64,000 bases of DNA from Angelobacter sp036557225 (lineage in GTDB: Bacteria > Acidobacteriota > Terriglobia > Terriglobales > Acidobacteriaceae), in the NCBI GenBank assembly GCA_036557225.1, contig DATBHX010000037.1, positions 4,813-68,812 of the forward strand, given 5' to 3'. Under the pieces are notes generated by a model, which was not told where the DNA came from, searched no databases, and worked only from the letters and a program-made list of their open reading frames with translations. A program made the translations under genes and the position numbers. Below are positions 41,858 through 50,087 of this stretch, one piece after another (the stretch's first letter is position 1; every line of letters begins with the position of its first letter).

Positions 41858-43438
41858 ATGAAGAAGCCCCCTGCACAGGTGGACTATATTGTCGTCGGCG
41901 CTGGCGTGGCCGGCCTGCGCGCGGCCATTGAGCTGGCCGAGGCGGGCAAGGTGCTGGTACTGGCCAAGCAGGAGCTTACCGAGTCAGCCACGCAATATGC
42001 GCAGGGCGGAATCGCCGTGGCCCTGAGCGACGAAGACGAGATCAGCCTCCATCTTCAGGACACCATCAACGCCGGCGACGGGATCGTGAACACCGATGCA
42101 GCGCACGTACTGGTGGAAGAAGGTCCGGACCGGATTCAGGAGCTGATCGACTGGGGCACCGAGTTTGATCGCAAAGGCACGCGGCTGACGTTTACCCGTG
42201 AAGCGGCGCACAGCCGTGACCGAATCCTGCACGCGCACGGCGATTCCACAGGCCGCGAGATTGGCCGCGCGCTCTACGCCAAAGCGGCGTCGCTCAAGAA
42301 CATCGCATTTTCCGAATTTGAGTTCACCGCGGGATTGCATAGCGAGAACGGGCGTATTTGCGGCGTCAAGCTGATCAATGCAGCGGGGGAAACGCATACG
42401 GCCAGCTGCAATGCGGTCCTGCTGGCGACAGGCGGCGCCGGGCATGTTTACAGCAACACGACGAATCCGGCGGTCGCCACCGCAGACGGTGTGGCCATGG
42501 CGTTCCGCGCAGGAGCGGAAATCAGCGACATGGAGTTCGTGCAGTTCCATCCCACGGCGCTGTACGTCAACAACGCGCCGCGATTTCTACTCTCAGAAGC
42601 GTTGCGCGGTGAGGGCGGAGTGTTGCGTAACGCGGAGCTGCATCGCTTCATGGCCAAGTATCATGAGGCGGGCGAGCTGGCCCCGCGCGACGTGGTAGCG
42701 CGGGCCATTGCGCATGAGTTGGAGATCTGCCGGCTGAAGGATCCGGTCGTCTATCTGGACCTGACCCATCTCAAAGAGGCGCACATCAAAGCGCGTTTTC
42801 CGCGTATTTACGAAACCACCCTGAAGCACAATGTTGATATCACGGTCGACCTGATTCCGATACGCCCCGCGGCGCACTACCTGATGGGCGGCATACGCAC
42901 GGACCTGCACGGACGCACCAGCTTGCCGGCGTTGTTTGCCGCCGGTGAAGCGGCCTGTACCGGCGTCCATGGCGCAAATCGCCTGGCCAGCAATTCCCTG
43001 CTGGAAGGGCTGGTGTTCGGCTCACGCGCAGGCAAGATCATGCGCGAAGAGAAGAGCCATGCTCTACAGGCGATCTCCGCGAGCTCGGGGAATCCGGAGA
43101 ATGCACAGAATTCGGCCTCTGCCGCGGACACAGAACGCTTGATCCGCGAAATTCAGCAGCTCATGTGGAACCACGTCGGAATCGTACGTACGCGCAAGGG
43201 CATGACCGAAGCTCTGCAGCTTCTCCAGGCCGCCGGAGAGCGCGTTCCGCCAGTCACCTCTCGCCGCAACGGCGAAGCCGGCAACATACATACGGCAGCG
43301 CTGCTGATTACGCGCTCGGCGCTGGCGCGTTTAGAGAGCCGCGGCGCACACTATCGCACCGACTATCCTGAGCACGATGATGCCCGGTTTAAGAAGCATT
43401 CGATTGTTGGGGAGAAGGGCGTGAAATTCAGCAATTAG
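41858..43438 (+). CDS. nadB: L-aspartate oxidase
   Basis: NadB oxidises L-aspartate to iminoaspartate, the first step of de novo NAD synthesis. This 526-residue flavoprotein has IVVGAGVAGLRAAIELAE (FAD), QYAQGGIAVALSDEDEIS, HSRDRILHAHGDSTGREIGR, EFVQFHPTALYV, and the flavin-binding PALFAAGEAACTGVHGANRL. An additional C-terminal helical domain resembles succinate dehydrogenase/fumarate reductase. ATG at 41858 gives the family N-terminus. The last codons and the TAG stop fall within the left arm of an inverted repeat (43432-43523). Confidence 0.94.
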   Translation: MKKPPAQVDYIVVGAGVAGLRAAIELAEAGKVLVLAKQELTESATQYAQGGIAVALSDEDEISLHLQDTINAGDGIVNTDAAHVLVEEGPDRIQELIDWGTEFDRKGTRLTFTREAAHSRDRILHAHGDSTGREIGRALYAKAASLKNIAFSEFEFTAGLHSENGRICGVKLINAAGETHTASCNAVLLATGGAGHVYSNTTNPAVATADGVAMAFRAGAEISDMEFVQFHPTALYVNNAPRFLLSEALRGEGGVLRNAELHRFMAKYHEAGELAPRDVVARAIAHELEICRLKDPVVYLDLTHLKEAHIKARFPRIYETTLKHNVDITVDLIPIRPAAHYLMGGIRTDLHGRTSLPALFAAGEAACTGVHGANRLASNSLLEGLVFGSRAGKIMREEKSHALQAISASSGNPENAQNSASAADTERLIREIQQLMWNHVGIVRTRKGMTEALQLLQAAGERVPPVTSRRNGEAGNIHTAALLITRSALARLESRGAHYRTDYPEHDDARFKKHSIVGEKGVKFSN

Positions 43439-43523
43439 CAAATAGTAATTAGCAATTAGCCAAGAGCTGGAATTGTGAGTACATGCTCCGGCCAATTGCT
43501 ATTTGCCATTTGCTAATTGCTCC
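43432..43523. repeat. Inverted repeat overlapping the nadB stop codon
   Basis: The left arm (43432-43463) contains AGCAATTAGCAAATAG and further AATTAGC units. The right arm (43490-43523) is its near-complement, CTATTTGCCATTTGCTAATTGCT. Both arms are AT-rich inside a GC-rich context. The internal repetition of CAATTAG/CAAATAG suggests a mobile or slippage-prone origin. Confidence 0.75.
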
Positions 43524-43534
43524 TGAAAACCAAC

Positions 43535-43558
43535 GGGCCCTGGCTTTCACCAGGGCCC
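43535..43558. terminator. Stem-loop after nadB
   Basis: GGGCCCTGG (43535-43543) and CCAGGGCCC (43550-43558) form a perfect 9-bp stem with a 6-base loop. No T-run follows on the plus strand, so it may act with a factor or only stabilise the message. Confidence 0.55.
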
Positions 43559-43949
43559 AACCATATTGGAGAGAATTACGCTGTCAATGATTCCAGGACT
43601 GGATGCCTGGAGTTTGAACCCTGCCATACGCGGGCAGAGCCAAAGTGTTGAATATATCGTCTAACGATACACGATCTCGCGGCAAGTTACCAGCGTACGA
43701 GGCCCTGGAAGGGGCGAAAGCCGTGTAAATATCGACCGTGAAGCCAAAAATCCGGTACTTTGCGGATCTCGCGAACTTTCATAAGTAAAACCGACGCCAG
43801 ATAAAAAAAATTTAAAATAACTCTATTTTTTGGCACATAAACCTACCCTTTATAGAGTAAGGCCCCTCCAAGCCAGCCTGGACGGGGAAAATACGCAGGG
43901 ATGCTGTTGTCCATACAGGGCTCCGTGCAAATTGCTGAAAAGGATGGAC
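43559..43949. other. Intergenic region with possible promoter for the DUF4288 gene
   Basis: Most of these 391 bases hold nothing I can name. Near the right end an AT-rich tract (43800-43830) precedes TTGGCA (43830-43835) and TATAGA (43851-43856), a promoter-like pair with short 15-base spacing. The transcript would have a 5' leader of about 85 bases. Confidence 0.4.
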
Positions 43950-44327
43950 ATGACTAATTCCCCCGAGTCTTCGCGCTGGTATGTAGCCGAGTTGACGGAA
44001 GAGGTCACGCTTGAGGGTGATCCCCTCAACGTGGTCCACAAAAAAACCCGCGTGATCTTTGCCGATTCGCCGGAAGATGCCTACGAAAAGGCCCTGAGCA
44101 TGATCACCGAGCACGAGCTCAACTATCTGAATGAGCACAAGCGCGCCGTGCGCACCCGTTTCTGGGGGCTGCGCGAGCTGCCTCTCTCCAATGAAGATAT
44201 GGACCGCGCGGGAATCCTGCCGCAGGAGCGAAGAGGGTCGGCCCGTCGCCGGAACTCCACCGGGTTATCACCGGAACAGCAATTTGCCTTGCTGGTGTCG
44301 CTTAAACCTGGGACGCTTCCGAATTAG
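43950..44327 (+). CDS. DUF4288 domain protein
   Basis: This 125-residue soluble protein has the DUF4288 pattern: SSRWYVAELTEEVTLEGDPLNVVHKKT, then FADSPEDAYEKALSM and RTRFWGLRELP. The basic Arg/Ser tail (RRGSARRRNSTGLSPEQQ) is not part of the domain. The function of the family is unknown; members may be related to small immunity-like or stress proteins. ATG at 43950 has AAAGGA five bases upstream. The 3' end overlaps the convergent TerC gene by four bases. Confidence 0.82.
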   Translation: MTNSPESSRWYVAELTEEVTLEGDPLNVVHKKTRVIFADSPEDAYEKALSMITEHELNYLNEHKRAVRTRFWGLRELPLSNEDMDRAGILPQERRGSARRRNSTGLSPEQQFALLVSLKPGTLPN

Positions 44328-45265
44328 GCTTTATCGCTATCACCATTCTTGCCCTGTGCTTCCTTGCGCGGGAACAGAAGTGAGGCGATCACAGAGATCG
44401 CCAATACGCCGGCAATCACCGCCAGTGCAGCCCATGTGGGTACGTGATACCGCTCCGGCAGCAGCATCTTGGCCCCGATAAATATCAACACCACTGACAG
44501 CCCATAATTCAGGTAATGGAAGAGCTTCATCATCCCCGCCAGGGCAAAGTAGAGGGAGCGCAGGCCCAGAATGGCGAAGACGTTTGACGTATAGACGATG
44601 AAGGAATCGCGCGTAATGGCCAGGATGGCGGGAATGGAATCGACCGCGAAAAGGATGTCAGTCGTCTCGACCACCAGTAGCACCACAAAAAGCGGCGTGA
44701 AGAAGAGCTTGCCACTGCGACGGACCATGAAGCTTCTGCCTTCGTACGTATCGGTCAGGGGCAGGAAGCGCCGGCAAAGTTTGAGAACAAAGTTGTTGGA
44801 AGGGTCGGTCTCCTCGTTGCCTTCCACCATCAATTGCAGACCGGTATAGATCAGGAAGACGCCGAAGACGTAAAGGATCCAGTGAAAGCGTTGGACCAGC
44901 GCCACGCCGCCCAGGATAAATATGCCGCGCATGATCAGCGCGCCGATAATCCCCCAGAAGAGCACGGTCTTCTCTTCTTCCTGCGGGACTTTGAAATAGG
45001 CAAACAGCAGGATGAAGACGAATAGGTTGTCGACGCTTAACGCCTCTTCCAGAAGATAGCCGGTCACGAACTCCAACGCCTTGGTCGGCCCCATCCACTG
45101 ATGGATAAAGATGGCAAAAGCCATGGCCAGCCCGATCCAAAAGGCGCTCATCAGCAGCGCTTTTTTGAAAGGGACAACCCGGTTGCCGCGGTTCAACACC
45201 GCTAGGTCGAGGAAGAGCAGGGCCAGAATAACCGCATTGAAGACGATCCAGAATGCGATGGGCAT
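44324..45265 (-). CDS. TerC/Alx-family integral membrane protein
   Basis: This 313-residue protein has eight to nine hydrophobic helices and TerC motifs: EFVTGYLLEEALSVDNLFVF (acidic ion-binding site), FWGIIGALIMRGIF, and the second acidic motif VVETTDILFAVDSIPAILAI followed by FIVYTSNVFAILGLRSLYFAL. Alx and related TerC proteins export manganese, in some cases to load secreted enzymes. ATG at 45265 lies four bases after the stop of the upstream M28 peptidase gene, so they form an operon. Confidence 0.92.
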   Translation of the reverse strand: MPIAFWIVFNAVILALLFLDLAVLNRGNRVVPFKKALLMSAFWIGLAMAFAIFIHQWMGPTKALEFVTGYLLEEALSVDNLFVFILLFAYFKVPQEEEKTVLFWGIIGALIMRGIFILGGVALVQRFHWILYVFGVFLIYTGLQLMVEGNEETDPSNNFVLKLCRRFLPLTDTYEGRSFMVRRSGKLFFTPLFVVLLVVETTDILFAVDSIPAILAITRDSFIVYTSNVFAILGLRSLYFALAGMMKLFHYLNYGLSVVLIFIGAKMLLPERYHVPTWAALAVIAGVLAISVIASLLFPRKEAQGKNGDSDKA

Positions 45266-45269
45266 GGAA

Positions 45270-46730
45270 TCAGTGCGCGCGACCGCGCTTTCCGTCGGCC
45301 CAGGCTGACCACAGGGCAAACGCTTTCATCTGATCGTCAAGATGGGTCTCCTGGATCAGGGCATCGATCTGCTTGCGGTCCTGGCGCGGGCCCAGGCGCT
45401 GAGGATCGTCGGCGATGGCGTAGGTCAGGTATGCCGCGATGGCAATGTGTTTTCTGAGCTGAGGCAGATCAACCTTGTCATAGGTGTCAGAGGACGCATG
45501 ATAGTTGATCAGGTAATTTGCCTCCTCCTGATTGGCGACGAGATTGGGCACGCCTTCGAGAAGAAAATCCATATTGTCAGTGCCGACAAAAGCGTCAGTC
45601 GTAAGCGTGTTGGCTTCAAACTGTTTGATGGGCTCGAGCAGCCGGGTTAGGGGTTCCACCAGGTCTTCACGGCCACCCAGCGAGAAGCCCGTGGTCTTGC
45701 CCGTGCCTTCGTCCCATGTGAGCATGGCCACGGTGTTATCGAGCTCAGCTTGGTGCGCGCGGGTATAAGCCCACGAGCCGACGTTGATCTCTTCTTCGCC
45801 GGTAAAGAGCACAAAACGAATAGTGCGGCGAGGCTGCAGCCCGGCAGCTTTGATGGCGCGAAGCGTTTCGATCACCAGCGCAGCGTTACAGCCATTGTCG
45901 AGCGCGCCGGTACCAAGCTCCCAGGAGTCAAGATGGGCGCCGATGACCACGAACTCGTTTGGCTTTTCCCGTCCCTGGATTTCCGCTACCACGTTGTAAG
46001 CCTTGACCGGCCCGCCGACATGGTTGGGGATGGAATACTTCATGCGAACTTTTTCGCCTGCCGCCAACAGCCGGGCGACGCGTTCTCCGTCTTCACGCGC
46101 CAACAGCATTTGCGGGTACTTGCTGATCTGGTCATTGAAGCTGCCGATATGACGATAAAGCAGGTCCTGATCACGGGTGGAGATGAATGCGATGGCCAAG
46201 GCCCCGGCTTTCTGCGCGGCGCTGAGCTTGTCAGCCTGGGTGAGATATTCTTCGAAAAGGTCGTCCCAGGTTTTCATGGTGTGGGAGTGAACCAGCGCGA
46301 TCGCGCCGCGAAGGCCGGCGGCTTTCTGAAAGTCTTCAGCTTTGCCAAGGCCAACGTCGACCACAGGCAGCCCTGCAGCAGGAGAAGTTGCCGGAGCAAT
46401 CCAGGTAAGCGAGACGGCGCGCACGTGAAAAGGAGCGGGGCTGACGACATCGACTTCCGTATTGCCTTCAACCCATGAAGCGGCCAGCGGCGAGGGCTCA
46501 GTGTGGACATTTTCACCGCCGGCAGCTTTGAAGGCGTCCACGCCCCATTGGACCGCGCGATCCATGGCCGGAGTACCGGGGACGCGGCCGCCGATTCCAT
46601 CCGTCAGAGCGCGGAGATTCTTTTCCAACGTAGGTGACTGTTGCCCTTCAGCAATCAACTTATCGGCAGGCGTTTGCCCAACAGCGTACGTCGCCAGCAA
46701 CAACAGCCCCATGAGTCTCAGAATTCTCAT
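45270..46730 (-). CDS. Secreted M28 family zinc metallopeptidase
   Basis: This 486-residue protein has a signal peptide (MGLLLLATYAVGQ), an inserted PA-like domain (about 120-230), and an M28 catalytic domain. Metal ligands sit in VIGAHLDSWELG, GALDNGCNAALV, FTGEEEINVGSWAY and the last His in INYHASSDTYDKVD. It probably releases N-terminal amino acids from peptides in the periplasm, like carboxypeptidase Q. It is the first gene of a pair with TerC. The manganese or metal link of TerC with a metallopeptidase is suggestive only. Confidence 0.9.
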   Translation of the reverse strand: MRILRLMGLLLLATYAVGQTPADKLIAEGQQSPTLEKNLRALTDGIGGRVPGTPAMDRAVQWGVDAFKAAGGENVHTEPSPLAASWVEGNTEVDVVSPAPFHVRAVSLTWIAPATSPAAGLPVVDVGLGKAEDFQKAAGLRGAIALVHSHTMKTWDDLFEEYLTQADKLSAAQKAGALAIAFISTRDQDLLYRHIGSFNDQISKYPQMLLAREDGERVARLLAAGEKVRMKYSIPNHVGGPVKAYNVVAEIQGREKPNEFVVIGAHLDSWELGTGALDNGCNAALVIETLRAIKAAGLQPRRTIRFVLFTGEEEINVGSWAYTRAHQAELDNTVAMLTWDEGTGKTTGFSLGGREDLVEPLTRLLEPIKQFEANTLTTDAFVGTDNMDFLLEGVPNLVANQEEANYLINYHASSDTYDKVDLPQLRKHIAIAAYLTYAIADDPQRLGPRQDRKQIDALIQETHLDDQMKAFALWSAWADGKRGRAH

Positions 46731-46760
46731 GGGGCGATTATAGCGGGTGAATCCGGCATC

Positions 46761-47345
46761 CTATTTTTTCTTCTTTGCCGGAGTCGCGGTCTTCTCTGGA
46801 GCCATATTGGCCGGAGCTGACGAAGCGGGCGAAGGAGCGCAATAACGCAGCTTGACCACGGGCGTGCTGCTGCCTTCGAGAACGGTCAGGATATACATCG
46901 CGTCATATTCATTTTCGCCGAGCGGAGCAATCGTGCCGGCCTGGACGCCCTTGATGATCCCGGGCAAGGTATTGCTGTGGCCAACCACCAGAGCATTGCC
47001 GCCAGTACCGTAGAAGACGTCGCGCACCAGCGTGTTGCTGTCTTTGGCAGGCACGATGGTCGGCTTGATGCCGAGAGCTTTGGCCAGCGGGTCGGCAGTC
47101 TGCTGCGTGCGCTTGGCGTCAGAGACATAGATCCGTTTGATTCCCGAATCCTTGAGCACGCGGGCAAGGCATTCAGCACGCTGCTGGCCCTGGGCGCTCA
47201 AGGGGACTTCAGGTGTGTTTTGGTTCGAAGCTTTTTCGGCGTGGCGCACAAGAACAACGGTGGTAGCGGACTGTTGCTGCTGAGCAACGGCGATCTGGCC
47301 CAGGAATAAAGCAGCAAGTCCAAAGGTAAAAGCCAAGTATTTCAT
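46761..47345 (-). CDS. Secreted histidine-phosphatase family protein
   Basis: This 194-residue protein has a signal peptide (YLAFTFGLAALFLGQIAVAQ) and a histidine-phosphatase core: VVLVRHAEKAS with the phosphoacceptor His, KRIYVSDAKRTQQTADPLA, and the second His in LVVGHSNTLPGIIKG. Members include SixA, GpmB and phytase-like enzymes; export suggests a phosphate-scavenging or signalling role. A Lys/Ala/Pro-rich tail ends the protein. ATG at 47345 gives the signal peptide; an ATG six codons earlier is possible. It has its own transcription unit upstream of the M28-terC pair. Confidence 0.87.
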   Translation of the reverse strand: MKYLAFTFGLAALFLGQIAVAQQQQSATTVVLVRHAEKASNQNTPEVPLSAQGQQRAECLARVLKDSGIKRIYVSDAKRTQQTADPLAKALGIKPTIVPAKDSNTLVRDVFYGTGGNALVVGHSNTLPGIIKGVQAGTIAPLGENEYDAMYILTVLEGSSTPVVKLRYCAPSPASSAPANMAPEKTATPAKKKK

Positions 47346-47451
47346 CTGTTTGTTTGACTCCATGATGTTAGAGATTCTGTACACGTTTCTAAGTCTGCGG
47401 CTATTGTGGAACGCCAGGGCGGCCACCAACTTGCGCAGGTCTTTTTCATTT

Positions 47452-48486
47452 TTACGACGGTATCTTCTGCGGGGTCTGCGGTGGGCTATCGCCCATGCCG
47501 TTGATCAGCCGTATGGTTTCGAGAATTACGTCACCACTGATCTGGATGCTTTTGACGCTCAGCTTATCGATGGTGTCTTCCGTGGTGTGGTGAAAGCTGT
47601 CGTTATAGCCGTAGGGGCCATCGATGATATCGGCTACGGGCACACCGGTTTCAGCGAATGGAATGTGGTCGTCAGTGACCGCATTCGTTTCTTGAAAGAA
47701 GGTGGATTGATAGCCAAGGCGGGTTGCAGCCTGTAACACCAGGTCCTCAAGCCATGGGGTGGAATTCTGGTCGCGGAGGACGGAGACATTCGCGTCACAG
47801 ATCATATCGGCCAGCAACAGGCCTTTGATCTTCTTGCTGGTGCCATCGTCTTTCCATTTCTGGGCAAGATGCCGGCTGCCCCAGAGCGCGTCTTCAGTCC
47901 GCCAATTGCGAACCATGGATTCCTCGCCATCGAAGAACACAAGCCAGATGCTGTAGCCTTCCAGCTTTTTGCCGCGAAGCTGGTCGGCAATGGCCAGAAG
48001 AAGCGCCGAGGTACACGCGCCGTCATTCGCGCCGACAAAGCTTGTGTTCTTCAGCCAGTAATTGGTTTCATAGTGCGAAGCCACAACAATGATGCCGTCT
48101 TTCGTTCCCGGAAACTTGACGATGATATTCCGCATGGGAATTTTGCCGACCGAGGTATCAGCGACAAACGAGTCCTCTTCCACCTGGTCAGACTTGAGCT
48201 TGTTTTTGATGTAGCCGCGGACCTGGTCAAGGGTCTTGCTGCCGGCCGGTCGCGGGCCAAAAGCCACGATCTCCTTGGTGTACTGCATGGCGCGCGGAGC
48301 ATCAATGCGCAAAGCTGGTCCGACGGGTTCAATCGGCTTGGCTTGAGAAGGCGCAGCGGCAGTTTGCGTAGCCTGCGCACCCGCAGTGCCGGCGGAATTA
48401 GAAGGGGAATTATCTTTTGAACACCCCAGAATTGCCACTGCGAAGACTATGACCAGACAGCAACCAAAGCGGGCACGCGAGATCAA
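47452..48486 (-). CDS. Lipoprotein, M28 family, glutaminyl-peptide cyclotransferase-like
   Basis: This 344-residue lipoprotein has a lipobox (VAILGC, Cys about 21) followed by a low-complexity linker and an M28/QC fold. Its motifs are closer to glutaminyl cyclase than to aminopeptidases: VVASHYETNYWL, SFVGANDGACTS, LVFFDGEESMVRNW with ALWGSRHLA, TDDHIPFAETGVPVADIIDG, and HHTTEDTIDKLS. In QC these carry the single zinc and the catalytic Glu/Asp. It may form N-terminal pyroglutamate on exported proteins. An aminopeptidase role is the alternative. Confidence 0.85.
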   Translation of the reverse strand: MISRARFGCCLVIVFAVAILGCSKDNSPSNSAGTAGAQATQTAAAPSQAKPIEPVGPALRIDAPRAMQYTKEIVAFGPRPAGSKTLDQVRGYIKNKLKSDQVEEDSFVADTSVGKIPMRNIIVKFPGTKDGIIVVASHYETNYWLKNTSFVGANDGACTSALLLAIADQLRGKKLEGYSIWLVFFDGEESMVRNWRTEDALWGSRHLAQKWKDDGTSKKIKGLLLADMICDANVSVLRDQNSTPWLEDLVLQAATRLGYQSTFFQETNAVTDDHIPFAETGVPVADIIDGPYGYNDSFHHTTEDTIDKLSVKSIQISGDVILETIRLINGMGDSPPQTPQKIPS

Positions 48487-48540
48487 GCTTGCACTCCTTC
48501 AACCACAACGGTTCGTTGAAACCCAGATGCGGCTAACTGA

Positions 48541-48690
48541 ATTCATCGCTTCGCGATGACGTCTGTCGGCACCCCACCGTGCCAAAACCGGGCGCATCGG
48601 GGACACCGGGAAGGCCCGCGTCCCGACACGCCGGGACGCTAGCCGCTGATACGGCAGTGGGGCAGTTTTTCAAACTGACCCACTCCCAGT
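48541..48690 (+). repeat. Composite palindromic repeat, copy C
   Basis: This copy opens with ATTCATCGCTTCGCGATGA, contains an extra GC-rich segment, then the hairpin CGTCCCG/CGGGACG (48619-48625 with 48632-48638) and the core GACGCTAGCCGCTGATACGG. It closes with an interrupted stem around CAGTTTTTCAAACTG. It ends at the base before the tatC stop codon, so its final hairpin could terminate the tat transcript. Confidence 0.8.
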
Positions 48691-49527
48691 TTAATCTAAG
48701 CCTTGTTGTTCGCGCTTTTCCCTGCGCTTACGACGTTGCTTGGGATGAACCAGCCAGACCAGGCCGATGCTCAGGATATAGAGAAGCACCATCGGTGCAG
48801 CGTAGATGGTTAGGTTCAGGATATCGGTGGTCGGGCTGAGAATGGCCGCAGCGGTAACGCAGATCAGCACAGCTCCGCGGATGTGCCGAAAGAGGAACTT
48901 GGCATTGACCACGCCCATCATGCCGGCAAAGCCGAGAACAATGGGCATTTCAAAGATGATCGCGAGTCCCAAAATGATGGTGAGAAATAACTTGGTGTAG
49001 GCATCAATGGTGATGCTGGCATGGAAGGCTGATCCGTAGCTGCCAATCAGAAAATCCATCGCGACCGGAAAAATGACTTTGTATCCGAAAAACCCTCCAG
49101 CCAAAAAAAGCCCGACGGACAGAAAGAGGAACGGCAGAACAAAGCGTTTTTCATGCCGGTAAAGCCCGGGCGAGATAAAGCTCCAAACCTGATACAGGAT
49201 CACCGGTGAAGCCACAAAAATCCCAGCCATGAGGCCGACTTTCAGGTACAGGTTGAACGGATCAGTGGGACTGAGGTAGCTCAGATGGGGATCAATGTTG
49301 TATTTCTTGAACACAACGATGATCGGCTTCTCGATCAAAGGATAGATTTTGTCCTGAGCAAAAAACCAGCAAACGCCGAAACCTACCGCGACGGCTGCCA
49401 GGGAGCGGATGATGCACTTCCGCAGCTCTTCAAGGTGCTGGAACAGGCTCATGGAGCCCATTTTTCGGAGTTCGCGTTCTATGTCTTGTTGATCGGGCTG
49501 ACCGGGTTCTGCGACTAGCTCAGGCAT
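48691..49527 (-). CDS. tatC: Sec-independent protein translocase TatC
   Basis: TatC is the six-helix core receptor of twin-arginine export. This 278-residue protein has the N-terminal FQHLEELRKCIIRSLAAV motif that contacts RR signals and the periplasmic SPTDPFNLYLKVGLMAGIFVASPVILYQVWSFISPGL segments. It also has FEMPIVLGFAGMMGVV and the late-helix region. A charged tail (RRKRREKREQQG) ends it. It overlaps tatB by eight bases. MsrP is a likely client, with its Tat signal encoded in this window. Confidence 0.94.
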   Translation of the reverse strand: MPELVAEPGQPDQQDIERELRKMGSMSLFQHLEELRKCIIRSLAAVAVGFGVCWFFAQDKIYPLIEKPIIVVFKKYNIDPHLSYLSPTDPFNLYLKVGLMAGIFVASPVILYQVWSFISPGLYRHEKRFVLPFLFLSVGLFLAGGFFGYKVIFPVAMDFLIGSYGSAFHASITIDAYTKLFLTIILGLAIIFEMPIVLGFAGMMGVVNAKFLFRHIRGAVLICVTAAAILSPTTDILNLTIYAAPMVLLYILSIGLVWLVHPKQRRKRREKREQQGLD

Positions 49528-49834
49528 CGTAATCCTGCGGGACCGTGTTCTTGATGCGCTCGCTCAAGCGATTGAGGGCGCCCTGGATGGAAAGGTCTTC
49601 GTCGTTATTGATTTTGGCGATCTCCGGCTCCAGATGCTTGGCAGGGTTGACCTCTTCCAGTTCCATTTTGCGGATCTCATCCGTGATCTGGCCCTGGAAC
49701 TCGTTGCTGGCCTTTTTGAATTCCGCCATGAACTTGCCCCAGGTGCGGGCAAGTTCCGGTAACTTCTTGGGTCCAAACAAGATGAGAGCCAACAGCATGA
49801 TAAAAATGATCTCGCCAGAAAAGCCGAAGTCCAT
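49520..49834 (-). CDS. tatB: TatA/TatB-family translocase subunit
   Basis: This 104-residue protein has a single N-terminal membrane helix (EIIFIMLLALILFGPKKLPEL), the FGPKKLPELART hinge and a long amphipathic-plus-charged tail. Position 1-8 (MDFGFSGE) and the tail length are closer to TatB than to TatA. In bacteria with one TatA-like gene next to tatC the protein may do both jobs. It is translated with tatC through an eight-base overlap. Confidence 0.88.
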   Translation of the reverse strand: MDFGFSGEIIFIMLLALILFGPKKLPELARTWGKFMAEFKKASNEFQGQITDEIRKMELEEVNPAKHLEPEIAKINNDEDLSIQGALNRLSERIKNTVPQDYDA

Positions 49835-50087
49835 AAAATTTCTTCAATTTATGATACCGCAGGATTTCTTAAAAAAGTCCGCAATTTTGATTAAGTTTTC
49901 CAATCCGGAAAAGCCCGAAACTCAAGCAGCCCGAGCGGCATCTTACCAAGCTGGAATACCGCGCGGGCAGACGGAAAGCAGAGTAGCCGGCCAGGGCTGA
50001 AATGCATGTAAAGTCCTGAGCAGAAGAGTGTTATACTGCAGAAGTTACCCGCAATTGGAGCACAAGCTCGGCGGCCAAGGATTGTTC

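Noticed and set aside
43687..43782. 31-codon minus-strand ORF after nadB
   Set aside because: Possible in principle, but there is no ribosome site and no clear promoter. It is too short to support by composition.
43559..43800. tmRNA or c-di-GMP-type riboswitch after nadB
   Set aside because: A few short matches to loop sequences exist, but the required conserved cores and pairing are absent.
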